This document shows, one piece after another, positions 1-4,902 of a stretch of 5,383 nt of DNA. The DNA is from Candidatus Pacearchaeota archaeon (GTDB lineage: Archaea > Nanobdellota > Nanobdellia > Pacearchaeales > GW2011-AR1), in assembly GCA_018303895.1 (NCBI GenBank), contig JAGVXJ010000032.1, positions 1-5,383 of the forward strand, in the 5' to 3' direction. The notes below the pieces were generated by a model. That model was not told where the DNA came from. It saw only the letters and a list, made by a program, of their open reading frames with translations, and did no database searches. Within the stretch, counting starts at the first letter, position 1. Each line of letters opens with the position of its first letter. The position numbers and the translations under genes are program-made.

Positions 1-9
1 CAACCATAC

Positions 10-16
10 AAAAAAA
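10..16 (-). terminator. Possible oligo-T terminator for the rps12-orf72-rps7 transcript
   Basis: Read on the minus strand this is a run of seven T, about 285 bases past the rps7 stop and just beyond the last tail repeat. Archaeal RNA polymerase often stops at oligo-T runs without a hairpin. A weaker T5 run lies at about 31-35 on the same strand. No strong stem precedes either, so this is only a candidate. Confidence 0.3.
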
Positions 17-51
17 TAATCTAAGAAGTTTAAAAAGATTTATGTAATTTT

Positions 52-82
52 TTATCGTACAGAATCTGCTTGTTCATGCGAA
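52..82 (-). repeat. rps7-tail copy 3 (most degraded)
   Basis: On the minus strand this reads TTCGCATGAA, then AAGCAGATTCTGTACGATAA. The second part equals the rps7 end coding KQADS-A/V-R-stop, with four bases (GCAG) lost and one A-to-V change. The KKNEAE part is missing. Like the live gene it has TCT for Ser and CGA for the last Arg, unlike copy 1 (AGT, CGT), so it does not simply descend from copy 1. Not expected to be translated. Confidence 0.7.
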
Positions 83-109
83 CAACGTGAGCATCAATGA
101 AAGAAAACT

Positions 110-155
110 TTATGTTTTGTTTTCTTTCTTTTCTCTGCCTCGTTCTTCATGCGAA
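110..155 (-). repeat. rps7-tail copy 2 (3' half decayed)
   Basis: The minus strand reads TTCGCATGAAG and then codes NEAEK in the original frame. After that it breaks down into an A-rich stretch, with a CATAAAGT that lines up with the rps7 stop CGATAAAGT one base out of frame. One of the two Lys codons before Asn is missing. This is a decayed relic, probably not expressed. Confidence 0.7.
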
Positions 156-188
156 GCGACTGCGTCGGCGAGCATCTATGAACGAAGC

Positions 189-238
189 TTAACGAGCACT
201 ATCTGCCTGCTTCTCAGCTTCGTTCTTCTTCATGCGAA
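189..238 (-). repeat. rps7-tail copy 1 (intact coding match)
   Basis: The minus strand codes M-KKNEAEKQADSAR-stop, identical over 13 residues to uS7 residues 193-205. Nine of these 13 codons differ from the live gene and every difference is synonymous, including Ser TCT versus AGT, which needs two base changes. Just upstream, TTCGCAT can be aligned with the FAY codons (residues 189-191) if about four bases were lost, and that lesion is shared by copies 2 and 3. It lies 111 bases from the live tail. No promoter or uS7 body precedes it, so as it stands it is a silent fragment. Confidence 0.85.
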
Positions 239-299
239 GTGTTCCATTCCGTGCAAAGAGAACGACGAGCATAGCGTAGCGAGAAAAATGAGGCTTACT

Positions 300-917
300 T
301 TATCGTGCAGAGTCAGCCTGTTTCTCCGCTTCATTTTTCTTTCGATAAGCAAAACTATCGCCGTTGCTATCTGCAGCAAGAATTAATTCGTCCGCCAAAG
401 CCTGTGCGTATGTTTTCTTTTTTCCGAAAGCTTTATCTGAAGAACCATGAGCAATATGTTTCAATGCAAGACCAACTCTTCTCAACGGAGAAACATCAAC
501 AGCTTGAGGATATCTCGTTCCACCATATTCGATAACCGTAACTTCATCCATCGGTGCCGCTTTCTCAATAGCATTAACCAAAACCTGAACTGGATTTTTT
601 CCTGTTTTCTTTTCAACAATATCAAATGCCTCAAGAACAATTCCCATATTTTTAGTATATTTTCCCGACGCAGAACCTCTTTCAAGTCGGTGCTTTTTTC
701 CTCGATGTCCAGCAACCGCAAGCTTGTTCATCAATCTTTCAATAATATTAACTTTAGCCTGTCCCATCTTCCCGACATTTCTTCCGTGACTTTGTATCAT
801 TAATTTCGGAGTTAAATTTATCGCAGATTTCAATCCCAAATCAGTAATGACGACTTCAGTCAAATCGTATTTGTCGAATGCTTTGAAAACCGGAAGAGAA
901 GATGTTTCTGTTGTCAT
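300..917 (-). CDS. rps7: Small ribosomal subunit protein uS7 (archaeal S7)
   Basis: uS7 binds the 3' major domain of 16S rRNA, starts assembly of the 30S head and lines the mRNA exit channel near the E site. The 205 residues fit the usual archaeal length. Family landmarks are INLTPKL (33-39), AKVNIIERLMNKL (54-66), the TGKNPVQVLVNAIEKAAP stretch (105-122), EYGGTRYPQAVDVSPLRRV (130-148) and the C-terminal SFAYRKKNEAEKQADSAR (188-205), which corresponds to the conserved SxAIRKKxE...R end of archaeal uS7. The ATG at 917 follows the orf72 stop by one base. No Shine-Dalgarno-like sequence is visible, so translation is probably coupled. Residues 81-88 (GSASGKYT) look like a local lineage-specific loop. 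The last 13 codons recur three times downstream. In many archaea EF-2 follows rps7; it is not seen here. Confidence 0.97.
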   Translation of the reverse strand: MTTETSSLPVFKAFDKYDLTEVVITDLGLKSAINLTPKLMIQSHGRNVGKMGQAKVNIIERLMNKLAVAGHRGKKHRLERGSASGKYTKNMGIVLEAFDIVEKKTGKNPVQVLVNAIEKAAPMDEVTVIEYGGTRYPQAVDVSPLRRVGLALKHIAHGSSDKAFGKKKTYAQALADELILAADSNGDSFAYRKKNEAEKQADSAR

Positions 918-918
918 T

Positions 919-1137
919 TTATTTTTTACTGAATTTATTAGTTAACGGATTTAATACTTCTAGCACATATTGTCTTGGAATACCCATCTTTTGATACATA
1001 TCAAGCAAAAGTCTCGCCTCATCACGCCCACAAATTTTTTCAGATGCCCTTGAAATAGTTTCACCAGACCCTACTGACACAACTCTGGTTGTTAAACAAT
1101 CTTTTTCAAAACTATAACTTAAACGTATCGCGTTCAT
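919..1137 (-). CDS. Unknown 72-aa protein between rps12 and rps7
   Basis: I do not recognise this protein. The gene fills the gap between rps12 and rps7 exactly: rps12 stop, one base, this ATG; its own TAA, one base, then the rps7 ATG. That fit is the main reason to believe it is real and co-translated. A longer frame opens at 1194, but it would overlap rps12 by 56 bases. The start at 1137 has GGAAGAAG five bases upstream, which is a weak ribosome-site match and also codes the end of rps12. The protein begins MNAIRLSYSFEKDCLTTRVV, a likely beta pair, followed by a Gly/Ser turn (21-25). Its second half looks helical (RDEARLLLDMYQKMGIPRQY, 38-57). There are two cysteines (14, 36) and a basic C-terminus. 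There is no membrane segment or signal. A ribosome- or translation-linked role is only inference from context. Confidence 0.75.
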   Translation of the reverse strand: MNAIRLSYSFEKDCLTTRVVSVGSGETISRASEKICGRDEARLLLDMYQKMGIPRQYVLEVLNPLTNKFSKK

Positions 1138-1138
1138 A

Positions 1139-1561
1139 TTATCTTCTTCCTTTTTCAATCTTACCTTGCCATAACAAGTGCAAAGGCTGATCATTTACTT
1201 TAATTACAGCGAATCTAACACCGGGAATATCTCCTTTTGAACGTCCTTGTTTTCCGCCGATTCTTTCAATTATAACTTCGTCGTGTTCATCAATGAATTT
1301 TTGTGCAAGATTTCCGGGGATAAACGCAGTAACATATTTTCCATTTTTAGTCAACTGAACTTTGCAACATTTTCGCATAGCTGAGTTCGGCTGTTTTGCT
1401 TCTTTCTGGACTTTCTGAATTACAATTCCTTTCGCCTGTGAAGCTCCTTCTAACGGATCGGCTTTTGCGTAAAGGTCAAGAACTCTCGTCTTGTAAGTCT
1501 TATCTGCCCATCTGAATTTTCTTCTATCCTTAAATTTTTTCGTTGCTGATTTCAATCCCAT
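1139..1561 (-). CDS. rps12: Small ribosomal subunit protein uS12 (archaeal S12)
   Basis: uS12 sits at the decoding centre of the 30S subunit and affects translational accuracy. The 140 residues match the archaeal length. Diagnostic motifs are KQPNSAMRKC (56-65), KNGKYVTAFIPG (72-83) and GGKQGRSKGDIPGVRF (102-117), the universally conserved loops that approach the A site. CC at 65-66, where many archaea have CV, is a small peculiarity. The ATG at 1561 is supported by a TATA-like element about 28 bases upstream, implying an almost leaderless mRNA. It is the first gene of rps12-orf72-rps7. nusA, its usual upstream neighbour, is on the same strand but 2.7 kb away, beyond two opposite-strand genes. 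Confidence 0.97.
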   Translation of the reverse strand: MGLKSATKKFKDRRKFRWADKTYKTRVLDLYAKADPLEGASQAKGIVIQKVQKEAKQPNSAMRKCCKVQLTKNGKYVTAFIPGNLAQKFIDEHDEVIIERIGGKQGRSKGDIPGVRFAVIKVNDQPLHLLWQGKIEKGRR

Positions 1562-1584
1562 GTTATAATATTTGATGATGATGG

Positions 1585-1593
1585 TTTTTAAAT
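1585..1593 (-). promoter_or_regulatory. TATA-like element of the rps12 operon
   Basis: On the minus strand this reads ATTTAAAAA, preceded by the A-rich GAAAAC that could serve as BRE. Its centre is about 28 bases before the rps12 ATG, so transcription should begin within a few bases of the start codon. It is a weaker TATA match than the other three promoters here. It touches the left end of the 50-base direct repeat. Confidence 0.55.
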
Positions 1594-1698
1594 GTTTTCA
1601 GCAGAAAACTTTAAAGTCCGAACGTTAGTGAGAGACTAAAAATGTTTTTAGAAGAAAAGTTTTTAGTCCGAAATCCAAAAGATTTGAGAGACTTTAAA
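1591..1698 (+). repeat. 50-base direct repeat with nested inverted repeats
   Basis: AATGTTTT occurs at 1591 and 1641, an AGAAAA word about ten bases after each, and AGTCCGAA at 1615 and 1665, all offset by exactly 50. GAGAGACT follows at 1630 and 1686, offset 56 because of extra bases in the second copy. The arms also nest as inverted repeats. TTTAAAGTC (1610-1618) is the exact complement of GACTTTAAA (1690-1698), and inside it GACTAAAAA (1634-1642) is the exact complement of TTTTTAGTC (1660-1668). Smaller dyads are GTTTTC-AGCA-GAAAAC (1594-1609), CTAAAAA-TG-TTTTTAG (1636-1651), AAATC-CAAAA-GATTT (1671-1685) and the palindrome ACTTTAAAGT (1608-1617). It lies between two divergent promoters and is probably outside both transcripts. 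An operator, a DNA cruciform or an unannotated RNA are all possible. Confidence 0.7.
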
Positions 1699-1780
1699 CC
1701 TTTTTGACAAAAAATTGATGAGACTATTAACTCCTCGAACCAGTCACAATTTTAATCTGTAATCACCACAAAATTAATAC

Positions 1781-1798
1781 AAAGAAACATTTATAAAA
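1781..1798 (+). promoter_or_regulatory. BRE/TATA promoter of the paralogue pair
   Basis: AAAGAAACA (1781-1789, purine-rich BRE-like) runs straight into TTTATAAAA (1790-1798). The TATA centre is about 25 bases before the ATG at 1819, so the mRNA should start at or next to the start codon. No Shine-Dalgarno sequence is visible, which agrees with leaderless initiation. The 90 bases before it (1699-1789) show nothing recognisable apart from a lone GAGACT at 1720 and AGTC at 1742. Confidence 0.7.
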
Positions 1799-1818
1799 TC
1801 TCAAATAAAGAGAAAAGA

Positions 1819-3066
1819 ATGGTCGCTCTCATAGGTGATGAAGCAATAGAATATCTCCAAAATCTGAAGTCACAGATAGAAAAAAACATATTAGACAATC
1901 CGCAAAGTTTTGAACATTTTCTAAATTCACAAATGCGTGAATTAATCGAAGCTGAACAAAAATTTATGGGAAGAAGTCAATCAATTGGATCTTTCCCCAC
2001 AGTTGGAATATCACTTAACGGCCTTCCGTCAGTTCCTTCATTACAAGCTGATTTAGAACAAATGTGCAAATTAAAAGATGACTTCGCCGACATCACAGGA
2101 AAATTCACAAAAGGAATGACTGGAAAAAATAGAGATTCAGAAAGTCAATGTCAATACACCTCCGTTTCCCACGACGAATGGACAAAAGTTTTAGGAACTT
2201 ACGAAAGAAGCAAATTAAAATCAGAAATAGGTTTTGCATTCAAAGAAACCGACGATAAAAAATTCGAACTTTCTGTCCGTGAAGATTTATTTGTAAAAGG
2301 ATACGACCCACATTCAAGAGAATTCCCCGTATTAATTAGAGAAGGAAAAATAAAATATCAAGTTGTCTGGAATAAACTTCTTTCAGAATCACAGGGAAGA
2401 TATTTTGTTCCAAGAATGTTGACAGCAAAGAATAGTTCAGTATTACCTAAACTCACGAAAAAAGTTTTTGATGAAATTTATTTAGGATACGCTTTTGATA
2501 GAAAAAATTATCATACATATCCTGAAAAGATTCCAAGAATTTCTATACACAAATGGATTCCAGAAGATTATTCCGCATTTCTACAAGCTGGAACTCAATC
2601 AAGAATAAGATTAACAAAAAAAATTTTAGAAGAACTTTCAAAAGCATTTGAACAAAAAGTTATAATCAAAGGAATAAATGAAGATGATTTAGAACAAGTT
2701 TTGGAATTTAAAAATATTCCATTTGGAAATGCACCAAAAACAACACCTAAGGGAGAAGAACTTTATGAATTGTGTATTAATGATTATCTGGGAAGAATCA
2801 AGAAAATTTTATTTAATACTGATTTTGATTTAGTTTTAAATGAAGACCCAAATAGAGCAGGAATGATAAGATACGTCCTTCCCACTAAAAGGCCTAATTT
2901 TTGCGCACATTCTATATCTAGCTCAGAAAGATACTCTGAATTTGATCACGACCCAAACTGGCGTTTGTTCGATTTAGGTGGAATAACCTTTCAAATTCCA
3001 GGTTATGTAATATCAAATGAAACCCAGTATGAATTAATTAAAAAAATGAATAAAATAAAATATTGA
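1819..3066 (+). CDS. Unknown protein, first of a tandem paralogous pair (415 aa)
   Basis: I do not recognise this family. The protein is charged (many K and E), has no signal peptide or membrane segment, and is probably cytosolic. It shares colinear blocks with the next gene: L.G...I.Y..NLKSQI (4-20), L.SQM..L.E.E..F (35-49), I.LNG.PSVPS..ADLE (64-80), a beta-rich core from SEIGF to WNKLL (135-188) containing VRE..FV.GYD and P.{1}.I.EG.I.Y, P.DYSAFLQAGT.SR..L..KIL (248-270), LE.VL.F..IPF.NAPK.TP (291-310), and NETQ near the end (400-403). Positions 81-133 and 311-397 vary most. The cysteines are few and do not form a paired zinc-finger pattern. The start is supported by a TATA box 25 bases upstream. 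It is inserted, on the opposite strand, between nusA and rps12. No catalytic motif that I can name is visible. Confidence 0.85.
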   Translation: MVALIGDEAIEYLQNLKSQIEKNILDNPQSFEHFLNSQMRELIEAEQKFMGRSQSIGSFPTVGISLNGLPSVPSLQADLEQMCKLKDDFADITGKFTKGMTGKNRDSESQCQYTSVSHDEWTKVLGTYERSKLKSEIGFAFKETDDKKFELSVREDLFVKGYDPHSREFPVLIREGKIKYQVVWNKLLSESQGRYFVPRMLTAKNSSVLPKLTKKVFDEIYLGYAFDRKNYHTYPEKIPRISIHKWIPEDYSAFLQAGTQSRIRLTKKILEELSKAFEQKVIIKGINEDDLEQVLEFKNIPFGNAPKTTPKGEELYELCINDYLGRIKKILFNTDFDLVLNEDPNRAGMIRYVLPTKRPNFCAHSISSSERYSEFDHDPNWRLFDLGGITFQIPGYVISNETQYELIKKMNKIKY

Positions 3067-3075
3067 TAAAATAAA

Positions 3076-4263
3076 ATGGTAGTTCTAACAGGAAACGATT
3101 TAATTGGATACATAGATAATTTAAAATCGCAAATCCCAAAAGATGATTCTCAAGGTTTGGAAAAGTTATTGCACAGCCAGATGTATCATCTGCTTGAAAA
3201 AGAAAAAGAGTTTGCAACAAGATGTGATTTAACAATACCAATTCTTGCAATTGATTTAAATGGAATGCCTTCGGTCCCCTCGGTGAAAGCCGATTTGGAA
3301 AAAATTTCTTTTGGAGAAACAGAAAAATATTTAGCAGGACAAAGAAATGAAATTTCTCCAAATTATCTTCCTATATCAGAATCAGCCTTGAAAGAAGAAA
3401 TGGAAAACCAACAAAAAAACGGACAAACTTTCAACTCAAAAATAGAATTTGACGTCGCTGAAAAAGACCACAAATTCACTTTGTTTGTAAGAGAAAATTT
3501 CTTTGTGAATGGTTACGACGAACAAGCACAAACAGTTCCAGTTTTTATTCAAGAAGGAGAAATCGCCTATCACACAATGTGGAACAAACTTCTTCACGGA
3601 GTAAAAAGAAGAAAGTTTTATGTTCTTGATCAAGCTATGACCTCGAGAAAAAGAAACGACACAGAATCAATAAAAAATTTTAAAAATATTAAATTAGATA
3701 TCGATTTTTCAAGAAAGGAATACAGGGGTTATAAAGGGATTCCTCTACGCAAGATATTGTGGGAACCAGATGATTATTCTGCATTTTTACAAGCCGGAAC
3801 TCCGTCGAGAGTCAAATTAGCAAGAAAAATTTTGGAAGTTTTAACAAATGCTTTTGAGGAAGAAATAAGTCTTTTTCGTGGTTCAGAGTATATCCCAAAT
3901 GAGGCTTTGGAAGAAGTATTATCCTTCAGAGAAATCCCGTTCAAGAACGCACCGAAAAAAACCCCAGAACAAAGTGAGCTTTACAAAATAGAAGAATATC
4001 AACCTATATCAACCGCAAAAGCAAAAAGGAATACAACATTTAGTTTTTTATCTGTTAATCAAAAAGATATAGGTTATCTATTTTGCTTTCTTCCGAGAAT
4101 AGTCATTGAACCGCACTCTGGATTTTTTTCATTTAATCCTGAAGCAACAATATTTCATTTTGACAAATGGTTAGTTAACATTGACGGCAAAACAATAAGA
4201 AACGAAACGCAGTTTGATATTTTAAGTAAAGGGCTTAATGATCCAAAAAATTTTAGAAATTAA
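3076..4263 (+). CDS. Unknown protein, second of a tandem paralogous pair (395 aa)
   Basis: This is a paralogue of the 415-aa gene just upstream, nine bases after its stop, so the two are almost certainly one transcript. There is no separate TATA box at the right distance and no Shine-Dalgarno sequence. Shared blocks are at residues 4-20 (NLKSQI), 32-46, 59-75 (DLNGMPSVPSVKADLE), 121-173 (VRENFFVNGYD and WNKLL), 231-253 (PDDYSAFLQAGTPSRVKLARKIL is the longest near-identical run), 278-297 (IPFKNAPKKTP) and 374-388 (NETQ). Regions 76-120 and 298-373 differ strongly, including the lengths. It has no signal or membrane segment. Both copies are full length with similar ends, so neither looks like a pseudogene. 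Diverged variable parts on one scaffold suggest subunits of a hetero-oligomer or different targets; that is inference. The stop codon overlaps the nusA stop tail to tail. Confidence 0.85.
   Translation: MVVLTGNDLIGYIDNLKSQIPKDDSQGLEKLLHSQMYHLLEKEKEFATRCDLTIPILAIDLNGMPSVPSVKADLEKISFGETEKYLAGQRNEISPNYLPISESALKEEMENQQKNGQTFNSKIEFDVAEKDHKFTLFVRENFFVNGYDEQAQTVPVFIQEGEIAYHTMWNKLLHGVKRRKFYVLDQAMTSRKRNDTESIKNFKNIKLDIDFSRKEYRGYKGIPLRKILWEPDDYSAFLQAGTPSRVKLARKILEVLTNAFEEEISLFRGSEYIPNEALEEVLSFREIPFKNAPKKTPEQSELYKIEEYQPISTAKAKRNTTFSFLSVNQKDIGYLFCFLPRIVIEPHSGFFSFNPEATIFHFDKWLVNIDGKTIRNETQFDILSKGLNDPKNFRN
4245..4250 (-). terminator. Possible oligo-T stop for the nusA transcript
   Basis: On the minus strand this is a T6 run beginning ten bases after the nusA stop, inside the end of the convergent gene. 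Its position fits an archaeal oligo-T terminator, but such runs are common in this AT-rich sequence. Confidence 0.3.
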
Positions 4264-4679
4264 ATGATTCGCAAATTCCGTTTGAAATAGTTTCTAAGAA
4301 CTTCCTGCATTTCTTCAAATCTTTTTTTATTCCTTCCAAAAAGTGCAGCTTTAGATTGAATCCCACCAGCATTAATTATAATTTCATCTGGCGTAACTTG
4401 CAAATCCTTAAACTGAATCGGACTAACAACGTTTTCAACAAATTCTTTTGCGTCCTGAATTCCTCTAGGACAAGCAACAATCTTAACTCTTTTTCTAATC
4501 ATCTGGCTAATCTGTCTAACATTCTCAGCATTTCTTCCTAACGCCCTCGATAAATCTTGTTTCGGAACGCAGAAAACAAGTCCTTCATTATATTTAAAAC
4601 AAAATTGTGTTTCAACGTGAGCAATTCTGCTAAAGATATTCAAATATCTCATCATCTGCATGTCGATTGTTCCTTCCAT
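4260..4679 (-). CDS. nusA: Archaeal NusA-like transcription factor with two KH domains
   Basis: Archaeal NusA consists of two KH RNA-binding domains without the polymerase-binding and S1 parts of the bacterial protein, and is thought to act in transcription termination or antitermination. The 139 residues fit. KH1 covers about 33-85 (LVFCVPKQDLSRALGRNAENVRQI) and KH2 about 88-139 (ALFGRNKKRFEEM). The GxxG loops are altered: GRNA (48-51) and GRNK (115-118) lack the second glycine, which may weaken or shift nucleic-acid binding. The first ATG is preferred over Met7, 9 or 10 because a good TATA box lies 28 bases upstream. In many archaea nusA directly precedes rps12; here the strand and order are kept but a 2.4-kb opposite-strand pair intervenes. 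Its TAA and the TAA of the convergent gene share four bases. Confidence 0.88.
   Translation of the reverse strand: MEGTIDMQMMRYLNIFSRIAHVETQFCFKYNEGLVFCVPKQDLSRALGRNAENVRQISQMIRKRVKIVACPRGIQDAKEFVENVVSPIQFKDLQVTPDEIIINAGGIQSKAALFGRNKKRFEEMQEVLRNYFKRNLRII
4322..4328 (+). terminator. Possible oligo-T stop for the paralogue-pair transcript
   Basis: A T7 run about 60 bases past the stop of the second paralogue, inside the convergent nusA gene. If used, the two convergent transcripts would overlap by at least 60 bases. This is a candidate only; it is also a Lys-rich codon stretch of nusA. Confidence 0.3.
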
Positions 4680-4703
4680 CTTAAAGAATTCAGAGAGTAA
4701 TTG

Positions 4704-4711
4704 TTTATAAA
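4704..4711 (-). promoter_or_regulatory. TATA promoter of nusA
   Basis: On the minus strand AACAAAACC (BRE-like) is followed by TTTATAAA. The centre is about 28 bases before the nusA ATG at 4679, giving a leader of only a few bases. It is the best TATA match on this strand and supports the chosen start. nusA therefore no longer needs transcription from an upstream operon. Confidence 0.7.
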
Positions 4712-4760
4712 GGTTTTGTTATTTTCTCGTCGGGAAAACAAAGTATTGGTATTATTCTTT

Positions 4761-4808
4761 AGAGAACTTTGCATAATTCATTTTTTGTGATTTTCTGCAA
4801 GGTTCTCT
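4761..4808 (+). repeat. Inverted repeat 1 in the nusA/PHP divergent region
   Basis: AGAGAACTTTGCA (4761-4773) pairs with TGCAAGGTTCTCT (4796-4808): 12 Watson-Crick pairs plus one G-T, with a 22-base loop. It lies between the two divergent TATA boxes, upstream of both, and so is probably untranscribed. An operator for a dimeric regulator or a decayed element end are possible. Confidence 0.65.
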
Positions 4809-4812
4809 TTGT

Positions 4813-4858
4813 GAGAAGTTTGTAATTTTTGTGAAAAATTAGTTTTTGCAAACTTCTC
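4813..4858 (+). repeat. Inverted repeat 2 in the nusA/PHP divergent region
   Basis: GAGAAGTTTG (4813-4822) is the exact complement of CAAACTTCTC (4849-4858). Directly inside, TAATTTTT (4823-4830) and AAAAATTA (4834-4841) pair perfectly over a three-base GTG loop, leaving GTTTTTG as a bulge. The arms resemble those of inverted repeat 1 (GAGAACTTTGC versus GAGAAGTTTG), so the two look like tandem relatives. The right arm ends 16 bases before the PHP-gene TATA box, close enough to affect that promoter. Confidence 0.65.
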
Positions 4859-4873
4859 TTCATCACATAAAAA

Positions 4874-4881
4874 TTTATAAT
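4874..4881 (+). promoter_or_regulatory. TATA promoter of the PHP gene
   Basis: TTTATAAT, preceded by an A-rich stretch (CATAAAAA), has its centre about 25 bases before the ATG at 4903. That predicts a transcript beginning at the start codon, in line with the absence of a Shine-Dalgarno sequence. Confidence 0.65.
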
Positions 4882-4902
4882 ACATCTTATTTGATTTATT
4901 TC

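Larger units (their letters stand above)
52..299 (-). repeat. Array of three displaced rps7 3'-end copies with spacers
   Basis: This stretch behind rps7 has no convincing gene of its own. It holds three degenerate copies of the last codons of rps7 (189-238, 110-155 and 52-82), in the same orientation as the gene and getting shorter and more damaged with distance. All three carry the same ten bases TTCATGCGAA (plus strand) at 73, 146 and 229. The spacers share GAGCAT at 89, 170 and 267, usually after an ACG- or GCG-like word, so the repeat unit includes spacer as well as tail. Unit spacing is irregular (73 and 83 bases between TTCATGCGAA words). The spacers are visibly richer in G+C and CpG than the flanks. 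A plus-strand open frame at 87-386 crosses the array and the rps7 end, but its composition (S/L/F rich) and position mark it as antisense shadow. Confidence 0.8.

Noticed and set aside
52..238. CRISPR-like array
   Set aside because: The units are unequal in length, the repeats decay and code for the rps7 end, and no cas genes or regular spacers are seen.
87..386. 99-codon plus-strand open frame across the tail array
   Set aside because: It overlaps the rps7 end and the repeats, is antisense to a certain gene, has odd composition and no promoter. It is explained by the repeats having no stops in that frame.
305..803. Plus-strand and second minus-strand frames inside rps7
   Set aside because: All are fully or mostly contained in rps7, a certain gene with strong family motifs, and they resemble nothing I know.
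1138..1194. Upstream extension of orf72 by 19 codons to the ATG at 1194
   Set aside because: It would overlap rps12. The start at 1137 gives the one-base spacing also seen at the next junction.
1575..1581. C box (ATGATGA) suggesting a C/D-box RNA
   Set aside because: No CTGA D box at a fitting distance on the plus strand. The match is part of a simple GATGATGATG run.
1715..1750. GGTTCGA on the minus strand (about 1734-1740) resembling a tRNA T loop
   Set aside because: The T stem is imperfect and no acceptor, D or anticodon arm can be built around it.
3038..3633. Minus-strand frames inside the second paralogue
   Set aside because: They are antisense to a full-length gene with a clear paralogue, have Phe/Leu-rich composition and no promoter.
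1584..4265. Short CATTTAA word near both ends of the inserted pair as a target-site duplication
   Set aside because: Only seven AT-rich bases agree and there are no terminal inverted repeats. This is expected by chance in such sequence.
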